The position numbers were made by a program, and so were the translations under genes. Source: Metasolibacillus sp. (GTDB taxonomy: Bacteria > Bacillota > Bacilli > Bacillales_A > Planococcaceae). Taken from it: 52,159 nt of DNA. Under the pieces are notes generated by a model, which saw nothing but the letters and a program-made list of their open reading frames with translations, was not told the origin of the DNA and did not search any database. This document shows positions 50,996-52,159 of this stretch, one piece after another (within the stretch, counting starts at the first letter, position 1; each line of letters opens with the position of its first letter). The stretch spans positions 1-52,159 of the forward strand of contig NZ_JAMBIZ010000028.1 of assembly GCF_025291715.1 (NCBI RefSeq), read 5' to 3'.

Positions 50996-52048
50996 TTATT
51001 TAATCAAAGCCCATACTTGTGTTTTTACAGGCTCATCTCCCTTTGTCCACCATTTCGCTTGGTAGGTTGCCCCTTTATATAGAGCCTTCTCTCCACCTAA
51101 ATAAACCTTTTCAGCATCCCAAGCGGATAGCTTGCTAGCCCCCTCTACTAAAGCCCATACTTGCGCTTTGTCAGGTCTTTCACCTTTTGTCCACCATTTC
51201 GCTTGGTACGTAGCGCCGTTATATGTGGCTTTATCTCCACCTACATATACTTTATTGACATCCCAAGCTGGCGTTTTAGCTACAGGCGCCTCTTCTCCTA
51301 TTAAAGCCCATACTTGTGCTTTTCCAGGCTGATCGCCCTTCGTCCACCATTTCGCTTGATAAGTCATGCCTTTGTATGCGACTTTATCACCTTCTACATA
51401 CACCTTTTTCGCATTCCATGCGATGCTCTCGCTTTTATCAGGCGCTGGCTGAACAAATTGCCCATCAAAGTTAGCGTCAATGACATTGTAAAAGGCATTC
51501 GGTGTATCACCTATTTCCCAATATGCAACGATAATGTGATAGCCTTTGCGCTCTGGCACAACACATTTATGAGTAGCCTCTTCCCCAGGGCGTTTCCCAT
51601 TATTTTTTACCGTACAAAAACGCTCTAAATCAGCACGCTTTAAAGGCTTATTCGGATTCCAGCCTTCCTTTGTAATGTAATATTCAAACTTGTCTGTCGC
51701 ATGTGCTGCAGTAAATTTCCAAGTAAACGTGTTTGCACCGCTTTTCATTGGTACTTTCGCCCAACGCTCAGCTGTTTGCTCATCTAATTTTGGGAATGCT
51801 CCATTTGCGCTTGCAATTTTGCCATCAGCGGGCCCTGCACTTGGAAAATTGCCTGGTGCTTCTAGGCTTTGAGGCTCATATATAATTGAACCACAATCAT
51901 TATTTACCTTTTGCGCACAGAGCAATGCCCTGCTTTCAGGTGATTTTACATAGCCGTGTGCCGATGCTTTATGAACAAAACTAAAAGTGACAATAACTAC
52001 TCCAAATACGACTAGTAATAGCTTCATAGTTTGTAATCGTAACCTCAT
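50996..52048 (-). CDS. AA10 lytic polysaccharide monooxygenase with three CBM5/12 modules
   Basis: A 350-aa secreted copper enzyme that oxidatively cleaves chitin. Signal peptide cleavage after ASA (30) exposes H31, which with H116 forms the copper histidine brace (HGYVKSPESR and FTAAHATDKFEYY). The AA10 domain covers 31-197. Three chitin-binding CBM5/12 modules follow at about 210-250, 261-301 and 309-350, each with AKWWTKG-x-x-P and QVWAL. GGGAGG lies seven bases before the ATG. It is the first gene of a likely operon with the SLH nucleotidase. Confidence 0.95.
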   Translation of the reverse strand: MRLRLQTMKLLLVVFGVVIVTFSFVHKASAHGYVKSPESRALLCAQKVNNDCGSIIYEPQSLEAPGNFPSAGPADGKIASANGAFPKLDEQTAERWAKVPMKSGANTFTWKFTAAHATDKFEYYITKEGWNPNKPLKRADLERFCTVKNNGKRPGEEATHKCVVPERKGYHIIVAYWEIGDTPNAFYNVIDANFDGQFVQPAPDKSESIAWNAKKVYVEGDKVAYKGMTYQAKWWTKGDQPGKAQVWALIGEEAPVAKTPAWDVNKVYVGGDKATYNGATYQAKWWTKGERPDKAQVWALVEGASKLSAWDAEKVYLGGEKALYKGATYQAKWWTKGDEPVKTQVWALIK

Positions 52049-52159
52049 TTCACAGCCTCCCGTTCATTATTAAGTTACTATCTTTCACTAGCGTCGCATA
52101 AATTTTAACTGAATTTTCTGTTTTCTTGTTTTTACTCATGAGAAGAAAAACAAAGACAT

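Noticed and set aside
1-52159. CRISPR array, prophage or integrative element
   Set aside because: No regularly spaced repeats, integrase, phage structural genes or att-like duplications were seen. The tRNA pair at the left edge could be an integration site in relatives but nothing is inserted here.

Overview
The window is AT-rich chromosomal DNA from a Gram-positive, low-GC bacterium of the Bacillaceae/Planococcaceae. A Lysinibacillus- or Solibacillus-like host fits best: S-layer-homology repeats on a surface enzyme, a CBM5/12-bearing LPMO, and protein sequences close to but not identical with Bacillus subtilis. This placement is inferred from protein recall; no search was run. There is no phage, plasmid or CRISPR signature and no intact insertion sequence.

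Region 1 (1-20705) is a conserved core block with the same gene order as the ydb/ydc region of B. subtilis. Reading from the left it holds tRNA-Glu and tRNA-Asn, sprT-like, tex, the sigma-B operon (rsbT-rsbU-rsbV-rsbW-sigB), mazF-mazE, alr, a ydcC-type lipoprotein, acpS, a rhomboid protease, ydbT-ydbS, cshA, an esterase, murF, ddl, an unknown gene and rodA. The sigma-B operon lacks rsbR, rsbS and rsbX. Envelope synthesis (alr, ddl, murF, rodA, later murB) and stress control dominate.

Region 2 (20706-35700) is mixed: a 43-aa gene, cardiolipin synthase, a VanY-type carboxypeptidase, a second YidC, an AraC regulator and a LytTR regulator next to an acetate/succinate CoA-transferase, an MFS transporter, a sigma-B-driven YtxH-like protein, a 33-aa membrane peptide gene with its own sigma-B-type promoter, two GNATs, a DUF4362 lipoprotein, a YpuA-like DUF1002 protein, cvfB, mntR, an unknown protein and an orphan ComFB-domain protein.

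Region 3 (35900-48600) holds cadC-cadA with twin operators, a tandem pair of 156-aa paralogues of unknown function, a ytcD-ytbD-ytbE module bracketed by near-identical terminator hairpins, a penicillin-acylase-family enzyme, exoA, murB and a BmrA-type ABC exporter. Region 4 (48608-52048) is a two-gene surface operon: a secreted AA10 LPMO with three chitin-binding modules, then an SLH-anchored nucleotidase/cyclic phosphodiesterase.

The clearest hidden layer is regulatory. Three sigma-B-type promoters lie in the window (before rsbV, the YtxH-like gene and the 33-aa gene). Four ECF-sigma-type promoters (TGAAAC/TGCAAC/CGAAAC, 16-17 bp, CGT) precede ydbS-ydbT, rodA, the ypuA-like gene and the ABC exporter. 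B. subtilis ydbST is known as sigma-W controlled, and rodA and ypuA as sigma-M controlled, so the motifs agree with family knowledge. Two dispersed intergenic repeat families are also visible: ATCAATTAYRCCT, and a palindrome built on GTGCCTGGCAC.
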